DNA of 64,000 nt from Paenibacillus curdlanolyticus YK9 (lineage in GTDB: Bacteria > Bacillota > Bacilli > Paenibacillales > Paenibacillaceae), in contig NZ_AEDD01000013.1 in the NCBI RefSeq assembly GCF_000179615.1, forward strand, positions 124,001-188,000. The letters are read 5' to 3'. A model generated the notes under the pieces. The model saw only the letters and a program-made list of their open reading frames with translations. It made no database searches and had not been told where the DNA came from. Within the stretch, counting starts at the first letter, position 1. Each line of letters starts with the position of its first letter. Below, piece by piece: positions 54,111 through 61,815 of this stretch. The position numbers were made by a program, and so were the translations under genes.

Positions 54111-55268
54111 ATGATAAAATCAGAACGACAAGGCGCTTTTCACACCGGCCAATATCGCAATTTGCTGCAGGAATATGGCTACAATCAGCAGGACATTGAT
54201 GCGCGCATCCAAGCCTGCTGGCAGCAATTATTCGGCGATGCGCCCGATACCCGCATCTATTATGAAGCCGGCGATGATATGGGCTATATGCTGGACACCG
54301 GCAATCTGGATGTACGGACAGAAGGCATGTCCTACGGCATGATGATGGCTGTCCAGATGGATCGTCAGGATATTTTCGACCGCCTCTGGCGTTGGACGAT
54401 GACCTATATGTTTCTTGAGCAAGGACCTAACGCAGGCTATTTCGCTTGGTCCTGCCAGCCGGATGGCACCCGAAATTCCGACGGCCCCGCGCCAGACGGC
54501 GAAGAATATTTCGCGCTTGCTCTGTTCTTCGCTTCCCATCGCTGGGGAGACCGTGCAGAAGCGCCTTTCAACTACAGCAAGCGCGCGCGAAGGCTGCTCC
54601 ATGCCTGTATTCATAAAGGAGAGAACAACGACGGCTTCCCGATGTGGAATCCAGACAATAAATTGATCAAATTTATACCAAACTGCGAATTTACAGATCC
54701 TTCTTACCATTTGCCTCATTTCTATGCGTTATTCGCGCTGTGGGCGGACCCGAAGGATCGCATGTTCTGGACGGAAGCGACTCATGCGAGCCGCCAATAT
54801 CTCGTCGCCGCCTGCCACCCCATTACGGGACTTGCTCCCGAATACGCCTACTATGACGGAACGCCGAACAACGAGCGAGGCTTCGGGCATTTCTACAGCG
54901 ATTCGTATCGGGTAGCTGCCAATCTGGGCGTCGATGCCCTCTGGTTCGGCACCGAGCCGCCATTAGCAGACATCGCCGAGCGCATCTTAACATTCTTCTC
55001 GGACAAAGCACCTGCGGATTATCGACGTTATGCGATCGATGGCCAGCCGTTCGAAGAACAATCGCTGCATCCTGTCGGTTTGATTGCAACCAATGCAGTC
55101 GCAGCGTTGGCCGCATCAGATAGCGAGCATGCGCGACAAGCCGTCGAGCTATTCTGGCAGACGCCGCTCCGAACGGGCGAACGGCGTTATTACGACAATT
55201 GCCTCTATCTGCTGGCTCTGCTTGCGCTTAGCGGGCGATATCGGATCTGGCATCCGCAACGCATGTAA
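54111..55268 (+). CDS. rex: GH8 reducing-end xylose-releasing exo-oligoxylanase
   Basis: A 385-residue (alpha/alpha)6-barrel enzyme without signal peptide. The motif LDVRTEGMSYGMMMAVQMD contains the general-acid Glu expected in GH8, and DGEEYFALALFFASHRWG, YLPHF-like DPSYHLPHFYALFALWA and GHFYSDSYRVAANLGVDALW match Rex enzymes such as that of Bacillus halodurans (388 residues). Rex removes one xylose from the reducing end of xylo-oligosaccharides. GGGAGG lies eight bases before the ATG. It is divergent from the aldouronate operon and would work on imported oligomers after AguA. A strong terminator follows. Confidence 0.92.
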   Translation: MIKSERQGAFHTGQYRNLLQEYGYNQQDIDARIQACWQQLFGDAPDTRIYYEAGDDMGYMLDTGNLDVRTEGMSYGMMMAVQMDRQDIFDRLWRWTMTYMFLEQGPNAGYFAWSCQPDGTRNSDGPAPDGEEYFALALFFASHRWGDRAEAPFNYSKRARRLLHACIHKGENNDGFPMWNPDNKLIKFIPNCEFTDPSYHLPHFYALFALWADPKDRMFWTEATHASRQYLVAACHPITGLAPEYAYYDGTPNNERGFGHFYSDSYRVAANLGVDALWFGTEPPLADIAERILTFFSDKAPADYRRYAIDGQPFEEQSLHPVGLIATNAVAALAASDSEHARQAVELFWQTPLRTGERRYYDNCLYLLALLALSGRYRIWHPQRM

Positions 55269-55272
55269 TGGG

Positions 55273-55309
55273 AAGGACGAGTTCAGTTGCTACGGAACTC
55301 GTCCTTTTT
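55273..55309 (+). terminator. Terminator of the GH8 gene
   Basis: AAGGACGAGTT pairs with AACTCGTCCTT, followed by TTT, starting four bases after the stop codon. Confidence 0.9.
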
Positions 55310-55659
55310 GTAACCCCTTACAAAATTCTGGACCGTGTATGAAAGCAACACATATGCAACGGTTAGCAAGATGGTTGAGTCAGTTTACCATGGCGGAATT
55401 AGGCGGACAAGGACGCTGCGTTTGGGGAATGTCTCGTTATTTTTGGATGTAGTTTCCCGTTAACAGTTCCATCGTAGAGGAAGCGCGGGCTTGAAGGGGA
55501 TGAAGGAATTAAAGAATTTGTTGCGAAAAGTATAGGGGTTTCTGCGGAAAAGCCCTTTTTCCTTCTCTATCCACTCTGAAAGTCATGATACAGAATAGTC
55601 GTTAAGGCGTACTGGCGAAAAAACGAATGAATTTATGAGATTTAATGATTCGGAATGGG
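55310..55659. other. Stretch without a supported gene
   Basis: Open frames here are short and lack ribosome binding sites or recognisable motifs. It marks the boundary between the xylan-utilization genes and the AT-rich toxin-immunity region. Confidence 0.4.
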
Positions 55660-55696
55660 AAAAGCCTCGGGGGAATGGGTTCCTCCGAGGCTTTTT
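55660..55696 (-). terminator. Bidirectional terminator
   Basis: AAAAGCCTCGGGGGA pairs with TCCTCCGAGGCTTTTT. It can end transcripts from the immunity-like genes on the minus strand. Confidence 0.85.
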
Positions 55697-55788
55697 GGAC
55701 TGTAATTTATGGCCGCCCGATTACAATAGGAATCTCGTCAGGTCCATACTTAGATGTAACTTTTAGATGACATAAGTAGCCATTCATT

Positions 55789-56038
55789 CATCCCCTATAA
55801 TCCTCTTCAATTACATATCTCAGTATCGTCTTCTTCTTATTAAATATATAAATCCGGGAACAGCTAGTGCATCGCCAAGCTTCGTTTTTAGGATCTGCAT
55901 CGAAGATATCCATTAATCCATCTTGAACGTCTTCACAGATTTTTTCCCATTCCCTTTGCGAAACAGAATCAGTTCCATATCATTCGGAGAATCTACATTG
56001 GACATTAACGTGCCACATACACATCTCATGGATGCCAT
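55789..56038 (-). pseudogene. Frameshifted small cysteine-rich protein gene
   Basis: An ATG at 56038 follows AAGGAGG eight bases upstream and opens with MASMRCVCGTLMSNVDSP. This frame stops after about 40 codons, but a second frame continues the same protein (SQREWEKICEDVQDGLMDIF, then AWRCTSCSRIYIF) to a stop at 55789. The span of 250 bp is not a multiple of three, which indicates a one-base indel near MELI. The intact protein would be about 83 residues with CxC and CxxC pairs, probably a zinc ribbon. Its position among immunity-like genes suggests a small immunity protein (inference). Confidence 0.6.
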
Positions 56039-56135
56039 CGCTGGTCCCTCCTTCTAGAATCCATTTGACACAAGCTGCTGAGATATTAATTTGATCGCCA
56101 GAATTTTATACAAATTCCAGTTTACCTCGTTCCAT

Positions 56136-56579
56136 TCAACACTTGCGTGCGCATATTTTGATGAAATCCAATGCCGCTTTATTTTCAGGATCATGATGCA
56201 ATATCTCGCCAGCAACCTTTTTTGCCTCTTCATCTTCGACAACTTTATCAGGCACTAGATTAAGCAGCAATAATAACTCTTTTATCAAAACATCAGCAGA
56301 ATCTAGTTCGATTGCTCTTCTTACGTGAAATAAACTTGACGCGTACGCCCCTTCCAGCAAACTTAACGGACCTATCAATACAGTTGCTGCAAGCACATGT
56401 AAATCACTAGTTTCATTCTTCATCAATTGATAACAAATAAATGAATATACGGAGACATCGAGCATTTCATAAGCCAGCTCAGTGATTAGGTTATCTAAAT
56501 TCTCTCCAGCATTTTGACATTCTTGAAGTGCCTCTTCATACCTGCCGTTACTGATAAGATATTTTAATTTGAGTATCAT
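56136..56579 (-). CDS. Hypothetical helical protein, possible immunity protein
   Basis: A 147-residue cytoplasmic, acidic, helical protein with TPR-like spacing (YLISNGRYEEALQECQNA and EGAYASSLFHVRRAIELDSA). The ATG follows GAGGGGG. I do not recognise a named family. It is AT-rich, has the size of typical polymorphic-toxin immunity proteins and lies in a run of immunity-like genes next to Rhs fragments, which is the only support for that role. Confidence 0.6.
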   Translation of the reverse strand: MILKLKYLISNGRYEEALQECQNAGENLDNLITELAYEMLDVSVYSFICYQLMKNETSDLHVLAATVLIGPLSLLEGAYASSLFHVRRAIELDSADVLIKELLLLLNLVPDKVVEDEEAKKVAGEILHHDPENKAALDFIKICARKC

Positions 56580-56617
56580 TTAATCCCCCTCGTATTTATC
56601 TGTACCAGAGTTAAAAG

Positions 56618-56661
56618 AAGCACTTGAAACTCACCCTGACTGGGCGTCACATCAAGTGCTT
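56618..56661 (-). terminator. Terminator overlapping the end of the 52-residue gene
   Basis: AAGCACTTGA pairs with TCAAGTGCTT around a 24-base loop; on the minus strand CTTTTAAC follows. The stem includes the last codons of the small upstream gene. Confidence 0.6.
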
Positions 56662-56805
56662 TACGTGGTTTTCAAGCTCAAATCCAATACTTTCTGCTAA
56701 AGCAAATACATGCTCATATCCGCCTCGGCGATCTTTTTTTGTAGGATAAATATACCCATTATTAACATCCCAGGAGAGCACAATAAGCTTTTTATTTTTA
56801 TTCAT
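56647..56805 (-). CDS. 52-residue protein translationally coupled to a DUF2019 gene
   Basis: The ATG at 56805 overlaps the TGA of the upstream DUF2019 gene (ATGA) and is preceded by GAGGTGGGAG inside that gene. The product starts MNKNKKLIVLSWDVNNGYIY and continues PTKKDRRGGYEHVFALAESI. It reads as a beta hairpin followed by a helix. I do not recognise it; it may be a small immunity protein or the N-terminal stub of a larger lost gene. The coupling and binding site argue that it is expressed. Confidence 0.55.
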   Translation of the reverse strand: MNKNKKLIVLSWDVNNGYIYPTKKDRRGGYEHVFALAESIGFELENHVKHLM

Positions 56806-57161
56806 TCTCCCACCTCTTTTTCAATCAACTTCCCCGCTTCCCACTCTTGCAATATCATATTGGCTTCCATTCCTAAGAGCCCTCTCTCCTTAGACAGTTC
56901 AACGAGGGTATACCGTGCCTTCTCAGGTGCATAAGAAATAATAGTAAACGCTGCCTTTAAACGAACATAACCATCCTCATGCTCTAATAGCGTAACTAAC
57001 TCTCCATAATTAAAATCAGATATTGCTTTAAACTTCAACCGAAGATTCGTTAACTTTTCAGACTCCGTATTAACGGCTCTGTGATCTCCTTCTAATTGTG
57101 CTGCACCATATTTAATTGATGTTTCAACAAACTCTTTAATTAACTTAGTACCCTGATCCAT
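56802..57161 (-). CDS. DUF2019 (HEAT-like) protein, array member 1
   Basis: A 119-residue helical protein of the DUF2019 type: FVETSIKYGAAQLEGDHRAV near the N-terminus, ELVTLLEHEDGYVRLKAAFT in the middle and MEANMILQEWEAGKLIEKEV at the end. The central helix pair with the pattern LLxHEDxxVRLKAA is a HEAT-like repeat. AGAGGTG lies just before the ATG. DUF2019 genes occur repeatedly beside polymorphic toxins and are proposed immunity proteins. It is one of four related genes in a row. Confidence 0.8.
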   Translation of the reverse strand: MDQGTKLIKEFVETSIKYGAAQLEGDHRAVNTESEKLTNLRLKFKAISDFNYGELVTLLEHEDGYVRLKAAFTIISYAPEKARYTLVELSKERGLLGMEANMILQEWEAGKLIEKEVGE

Positions 57162-57197
57162 AGTTCACCTCTTTATAGTAGCAAGATAAGTTTATTT

Positions 57198-57515
57198 TCA
57201 AACCATTTCTTGCAGCACCATTTTAGCATTGAATCCAAGGAAACCACGTTCGATTTGCAAATCTTCTAGTACGGTTATTGCCTTGTTTTTTACTTGCTCA
57301 ACTCGAATGAGGTAACTTCCTGCTGCTAGCCGAACATAAGGATTTTCATGAACTAATAAACTCGAAAACAATTGAATATCTGATAGCAATGCAGCCGAAA
57401 GCTTCTCAATTTTCTTATACTCTTTATTCGTCACCTTATAATTCCCTTGTTCTGTTGCCTCTCCATGCTTTATCGATGAAATAATAAAATGTTCAAATAC
57501 CGTATCGATATCCAT
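57198..57515 (-). CDS. DUF2019 (HEAT-like) protein, array member 2
   Basis: A 105-residue paralogue: FIISSIKHGEATEQGNYKVT, then LFSSLLVHENPYVRLAAGSY and GFLGFNAKMVLQEMV. It is shorter at the C-terminus than its neighbours, ending right after the VLQE helix, so it may have lost the final turn. GGGAGGTG precedes the ATG. It lies 36 bp upstream of member 1 in the direction of transcription. Confidence 0.8.
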   Translation of the reverse strand: MDIDTVFEHFIISSIKHGEATEQGNYKVTNKEYKKIEKLSAALLSDIQLFSSLLVHENPYVRLAAGSYLIRVEQVKNKAITVLEDLQIERGFLGFNAKMVLQEMV

Positions 57516-57538
57516 AGTTCACCTCCCCATTTAATGGT

Positions 57539-57880
57539 TTAATTCAGGTTGCCCTCTCTCCATTCAGATAAAATCAATTTCGCTTTAAAACCAACACCAT
57601 CAGGCTCATTTACAGATTCCACTAGTTTCTTTTCACCTAGTTCGGGATGAAATGAGAGTACATGAAATGCTGCTCCTACTCTGACATGACCGTTTTCATG
57701 TTTCAATAAATTCAACATTTCCTCTTGCCCGTTTTCTCCTAATGATTTAATCTCTATAAAATAATTTGTCTTGTTCTTGTAATGTTTATTGGCCTCTTTA
57801 TAATTACCAGATTCACTTTCGACACCATGTTTTATGGTTGATTCGATGTATTTATTAATTAAATCATTTAATTTTTCCAT
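57539..57880 (-). CDS. DUF2019 (HEAT-like) protein, array member 3
   Basis: A 113-residue paralogue with the start at 57880, four bases after AGGAGG (a longer frame would begin inside the binding site region). Motifs are YIESTIKHGVESESGNYKEA, EEMLNLLKHENGHVRVGAAF and GFKAKLILSEWREGNLN. It is 23 bp from member 2, close enough for one transcript. Confidence 0.8.
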   Translation of the reverse strand: MEKLNDLINKYIESTIKHGVESESGNYKEANKHYKNKTNYFIEIKSLGENGQEEMLNLLKHENGHVRVGAAFHVLSFHPELGEKKLVESVNEPDGVGFKAKLILSEWREGNLN

Positions 57881-57921
57881 ATAACCTCCTAAAATCATTC
57901 TAGGATATTTTCAATAACATG

Positions 57922-57973
57922 TTAAAAAAGAACCTGTAAGGGCTCACTTTCTTCAAGCGCACACCTCACAGGT
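57922..57973 (-). terminator. Terminator inside the DUF2019 array
   Basis: ACCTGTGAGG pairs with CCTTACAGGT on the minus strand, followed by TCTTTTTT. It separates member 4 from member 3, so the array is at least two transcripts. Confidence 0.75.
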
Positions 57974-57995
57974 CGAGTTCAAACATCTTAAATAT

Positions 57996-58334
57996 TTAAA
58001 ATTTCAAATTCCCATCTTCCCACTCTTTCAATGTCATCTCGGCGCTGAACGAGACATTATGTGAGAGGGATGATCTAAGCTCTTCAAGCACTTTTTCAGC
58101 TTTTTCTTTGTTCAGTATAAGCGTATATCTAGCTGCCCAACATCTAACACCTTCATTTTCATGATCAAGTAATATTACCAATTCAGAGACATGATTATTT
58201 TCTTTTAACCATACATAAGAGTTATAAAGTTTCTTGTATGATGCATTTGCTGTTCTTGAGTCTCCTTGATCTATACCTTCTCGATGTTTAATTGAGGCTT
58301 CTATAAATTTAGATATTGCAGTCTTCACATTCAT
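57996..58334 (-). CDS. DUF2019 (HEAT-like) protein, array member 4
   Basis: A 112-residue paralogue. The ATG at 58334 follows AGGGTAGG; an in-frame TTG two codons earlier is less likely. Motifs are FIEASIKHREGIDQGDSRTA, ELVILLDHENEGVRCWAARY and SFSAEMTLKEWEDGNLKF. It is followed by its own terminator and preceded by the beta-propeller gene. Confidence 0.8.
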   Translation of the reverse strand: MNVKTAISKFIEASIKHREGIDQGDSRTANASYKKLYNSYVWLKENNHVSELVILLDHENEGVRCWAARYTLILNKEKAEKVLEELRSSLSHNVSFSAEMTLKEWEDGNLKF

Positions 58335-58384
58335 AAACAACCTACCCTTTAATGCTTCATAGATCCATTTTACGGATAATTCCT

Positions 58385-59521
58385 CTACCTATACACTTCG
58401 AATGATGTCAACTCCAACAAGTAACTATCAGATTCAACTGTTATTGTATGCAGGCTGTTTTCTCCAAAATGAAACCACTGCATTGCCCCGTTCACTTTAT
58501 AGTTCCATGAAATCTGACCATCCTTCTCTAAACACCAAAGAAATGACTGTGACTTCTTTTTTTTCACTGTTGTCTGCAGATAAATTTTACCCTCGCAGTC
58601 CACAATCGGAGTATATTGCGTAATGTGGCCAATATCCGTCTCCCATATAAGCACCCCGTTTAAATCAACCGCTATTACTTTGAAAGAAGTAATTCCCACT
58701 ATTATATACCCCTCCTTACTTAACGCCGGGGATGAAACAATTCCATTATTATTATTGGGCATGTATACCCAATTTACAGTCCCATCTTGACGAATAGAAT
58801 ATAGCACATGTTTATTTTCTTGACTGGCTATCATGTATAAGTTTCCATGCTCATCTATTATGGGTTCATATTCCAAATAACACTTTCCTATCTCTTTACT
58901 CCACCTCAGTTGACCATTGCTAGTCAATGAAATGAGTACCCCCTCATCTTCTACGACACCTCTACTCGAAAAATATAAATCTCCTTTTCCATCCACTACA
59001 GGGCAAGTACTTATGTTTCGGCACTGGTATTCCCAAATTATCTCCCCTTCTGGGCTAATCTTAATTAATTTAGACCAAGTAGTTACATAAATTGAACCTT
59101 CTCTATCAAGAATAGGCTCAAAATGAAAATCATCGTCTATCAGGCAACTCCAAGCTTCATTACCGGAAGGGCTTAAACAAAGAAGTTTATGTCCAACATT
59201 ATGATTATAGTCACTGAATATCATATATATATTTCTATCTGACCCAATAACAGGACTTGATATTGATCCTTCCTCACAAAAATAAGACCAGTTTACATCT
59301 CCCACCTTTGAAATAGAGGTAACCTTACCATAGTGTGTTCCGAAAATGATATTAGAATCGCGGTCTATTACTGGCCTTGAACTTGATATTGTTTCAGTAA
59401 ATGGCACTTTCCATTTTATACTCTTTATTTTTGAAGGCCCTGCATAGTTTGTACGCTTCAGCCAAGCTGCATTGGTCGGATGTACGCTAAAGACATCATA
59501 ACCTTCGTTATTGTATTCCAT
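58385..59521 (-). CDS. PQQ-like beta-propeller repeat protein
   Basis: A 378-residue protein (start at 59521, AAGGAGG 11 bases upstream) built of repeated units with the pattern PVIDRDSNIIFGTHYGKV, DREGSIYVTTWSKLIKISPE and DEHGNLYMIASQENKHVLYS, each ending in a hydrophobic-Trp strand such as GDVNWSYF, GEIIWEYQ and GVLIWETD. These are PQQ/quinoprotein-type propeller blades, about seven or eight in total. No signal peptide or cofactor site is evident, so it is probably a cytoplasmic binding scaffold. It sits between Rhs fragments and the DUF2019 array and could be a large immunity protein (inference). Confidence 0.75.
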   Translation of the reverse strand: MEYNNEGYDVFSVHPTNAAWLKRTNYAGPSKIKSIKWKVPFTETISSSRPVIDRDSNIIFGTHYGKVTSISKVGDVNWSYFCEEGSISSPVIGSDRNIYMIFSDYNHNVGHKLLCLSPSGNEAWSCLIDDDFHFEPILDREGSIYVTTWSKLIKISPEGEIIWEYQCRNISTCPVVDGKGDLYFSSRGVVEDEGVLISLTSNGQLRWSKEIGKCYLEYEPIIDEHGNLYMIASQENKHVLYSIRQDGTVNWVYMPNNNNGIVSSPALSKEGYIIVGITSFKVIAVDLNGVLIWETDIGHITQYTPIVDCEGKIYLQTTVKKKKSQSFLWCLEKDGQISWNYKVNGAMQWFHFGENSLHTITVESDSYLLELTSFEVYR

Positions 59522-59611
59522 AGATACTCGCTCCTCCTTAAATGTTGCTTTTTTTGTAAATAGAAACATAAAAATTATAGTTCTTTTCCTCAAAAAATAT
59601 AAATGATAGTC

Positions 59612-60355
59612 TTATGGCACAAGTACAGGCACTCCACCTGGAACTACACCAGGTACAGGAATACTAGGAACACTTGGAGTAATAGATTCGGGGAACTTAA
59701 TTCCATATTGATCTTTAAGCACATTGTATACTTCTTTTGTGCTCATCGCAGTGACGATTACCTTACCATCCTTCCCCGTTTCCTCTCTGTAAAAAGAATA
59801 TCTGGCTTCTCCATCACTGGGGAACTCAATTCTGCCCCAAGCTGTCCCGGACGTTGATCAGCTGACCGTTAGCATCGTAAGCATAGTACGTCGATAACGA
59901 TTTGCCATTCGACGTCACATTCATGCTCGCTAGGAAGCCTAATGGCGTGTGCGCATACGTCGAAACCCTTAGCTTCGTCGGGCTTTTTTTCCTCCACTCT
60001 AGTTTTGCGCCCGAGCTTATCGTTGTAGGTCCACGTTTCTTTGCCATCCGGCTCGACGGTTTTCACCGTCTGCTGCAGATTGCCTTCGGCGTCGTTCGTC
60101 GCATAGGCAGCGTTGCTGTAATAGAAAGATGTCTTCTGCCCAAGCGGGTCCGTGACCTCGCTGATTTGCCCATTCGCGCCGTACAGGTAGGTCGTTTTCT
60201 TGGCGCTATCGTTATAAGGCAACGCTGCTTTCAATAAGGAACCGCTGCTGTCCGTTTCGTTCTTCAATATGATTTTGCTAGCTGCTCCAATGCTTCTCGT
60301 CTGCTTGTCCACTTCGCCGTAAGGCGTAAATGTGGTGGAGGTCCGCTGCCAACAC
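59612..60355 (-). pseudogene. Rhs/WapA YD-repeat fragment with a foreign C-terminal tip
   Basis: From about 60355 the frame encodes YD-repeat protein (TSTTFTPYGEVDKQTRS, TTYLYGANGQISEVTDPLGQ, WTYNDKLGRKTRVEEKKPD). A frameshift near 59975 moves the homology to another frame (ASMNVTSNGKSLSTYYAYDA, then GQLINVRDSLGQ), and a second shift near 59840 leads to a GTAWGRIEFPSDGEARYSFY tail ending in a Pro/Val/Gly-rich stretch at 59612. There is no start or N-terminal secretion region. The GC content of the YD part is much higher than that of the tail, the usual mosaic of Rhs core and tip. Confidence 0.75.
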
Positions 60356-60507
60356 GGTTTATCGAAAACAGCACCGGCGCTCAATATTCGACGAACGCGA
60401 ACGTAAAGGAAATGAACCTGGAGTACGACGCCAAGCTCATGAACGTAACGAAGGAGACGGTAAGCGCCAAGCTGGGCAGCGGGCAGGCCTTGTTGCTGGT
60501 GGTGTAG
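60352..60507 (+). pseudogene. Inverted YD-repeat-like fragment
   Basis: On the plus strand a GC-rich open stretch of 51 codons reads TRFIENSTGAQYSTNANVKE and then MNLEYDAKLMNVTKETVSAK before a TAG. It has no start and resembles the spacing and composition of YD repeats, but in the opposite orientation to the adjoining Rhs fragment that begins at 60355. This suggests an inversion junction near 60350. Confidence 0.35.
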
Positions 60508-60648
60508 GATAGATAGTCGGTTGTAACCGTATCCTGCAGCACCTTGTTCGTTTTTCTAAATGCGCAAAATGATGACTCCTGATGGTAGCCAACATCAAAG
60601 AAGCCTTGAAAGGCATAAAGCCAATCAAGGTTAAAGTTACAGTTACTT

Positions 60649-61110
60649 TCAATTATTTACTTGATAAACTGTTATGGCCTCTCCCATTTCTCCCATAATT
60701 GATTGCCTGATTTCTACAACAACTTTTTTATCAGGGAATAATTCCTTAATCAAATTTGACCAACAGTATGTTATTAAATTACAAAATTCACCGAAAATTT
60801 CATCATTATCCAGTGATTCATCTCTTGATTGCAAGAAAAAATCTGTTAAAGACCAACTATTAACAAACATTTCTATTTTCCTTTTATCATGTTTAAATTG
60901 CTCCTCCAAACTGTCGATGTTATCATTATAAAACTCTTCTATAAAAATATAATCTCTAACTAAAATAATCCTGGGAAACAAAACACTTGCAACTGATAAA
61001 TAGCTTTCAACTCCACAAGTATTAAATGCATGGTTAATCATCGATTTACCCATAGGATTTCTAAAGCTTTTTAATATATCCTCTTTAATAATACTGGGAA
61101 ATATCTTCAT
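60649..61110 (-). CDS. Immunity-like protein, paralogue A
   Basis: A 153-residue cytoplasmic protein. AGGAGG lies seven bases before the ATG. It aligns along its length with the product at 61816-62301: shared stretches include DYIFIEEF/GYIFIADF, VNSWSLTDFF/VNSWSFGDFF, ESLDNDEIFGEF/ESMDNEKILKQF, KELFPDKKVVVE/KELFPDRDIIVE and IMGEMGEAITVYQ/FMGELGFSITLYE. The duplicated, AT-rich genes each sit next to an Rhs-derived fragment, which points to a toxin-immunity role (inference). I cannot name the family. Confidence 0.7.
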   Translation of the reverse strand: MKIFPSIIKEDILKSFRNPMGKSMINHAFNTCGVESYLSVASVLFPRIILVRDYIFIEEFYNDNIDSLEEQFKHDKRKIEMFVNSWSLTDFFLQSRDESLDNDEIFGEFCNLITYCWSNLIKELFPDKKVVVEIRQSIMGEMGEAITVYQVNN

Positions 61111-61157
61111 TATTTATCCTCCTACTTCAATAGCTCTGTTGGAAAAGCACCCTCAAT

Positions 61158-61199
61158 TAAAAAATTAATCCTGAGAGGCTTACGCCTTTCAAGATTAAT
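61158..61199 (-). terminator. Terminator of the 61.2-61.7 kb pseudogene
   Basis: On the minus strand GATTAATCTTGAAAGGC pairs imperfectly with GCCTCTCAGGATTAA around GTAA, followed by TTTTTTAA. Confidence 0.8.
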
Positions 61200-61211
61200 C
61201 TTATGTAACTG

Positions 61212-61710
61212 TTATATTTTAACTTCTTTTCTCATTAAAGAGTCAACTCTATCAGTCTTCATGGACCAAAAATCTTCTAATTCTTTTACCACAGGTGCCG
61301 TTTTATTAAATCTAAAAATTTTAAGAAACCCTGCCAATGAGTCCTGAGCTAATAAGAGGAACTCTACTTGTTAAAAAACTAATTTTATTCCAATATCCGC
61401 TTCGACCAACCAGTTAGAACTGTTATTTTGCCAAGTAGCAACATCCTTTAAAATAAGTATGTCCTTCAATCCCTCACCAACATACATTAATTTACAATCA
61501 AAGTTTAGTGTCGTTACATCCTCAATTATCAACTTAGGGTATTCATCACCATCGGAAGCATGCGTAGGAACTGAATTGAGCTTGCGCCCATTTCCTCTGT
61601 CCACTATTGCCATTCCTAGACACCTCACTAATATACCATTTATCACTCGGATCATAATACCTACCCTTAATTAAATTAGCCCAGCTTCATCATCATAGTA
61701 ATCTCCAGAA
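61212..61710 (-). pseudogene. Degraded Rhs tip module with in-frame stop
   Basis: The start of the segment is the end of an Rhs core in broken frames: SGDYYDDEAGLI, then YYDPSDKWYISE, then the linker NGNSGQRKWAQAQ. It shifts into a frame that gives DGDEYPKLIIEDVTTLNFDC and SNWLVEADIGIKLVF, hits a TAA at about 61371, and continues in the same frame with QVEFLLLAQDSLAGFLKIFR and VKELEDFWSMKTDRVDSLMR to a stop at 61212. The second part looks like an immunity protein that has been cut at its start and carries a nonsense codon. Confidence 0.6.
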
Positions 61711-61758
61711 TACAACGTAGAAGTTTTTTCCAAATGCCCTAATCATGCCTGTTCACCT

Positions 61759-61797
61759 CAAAAACAACCGCACAAGTGAAAAATGCGGTTGTTTTTG
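61759..61797 (-). terminator. Terminator after paralogue B
   Basis: CAAAAACAACCGCA pairs with TGCGGTTGTTTTTG around an 11-base loop, with A/T runs on both sides. It lies about 20 bp after the stop of the immunity-like gene. Confidence 0.85.
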
Positions 61798-61815
61798 AGT
61801 TTTTATCCGTAAACT

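Noticed and set aside
55324-55452. Plus-strand open frames after the GH8 terminator
   Set aside because: No start signals, no motifs and no conserved context. Listed only as a stretch without a supported gene.
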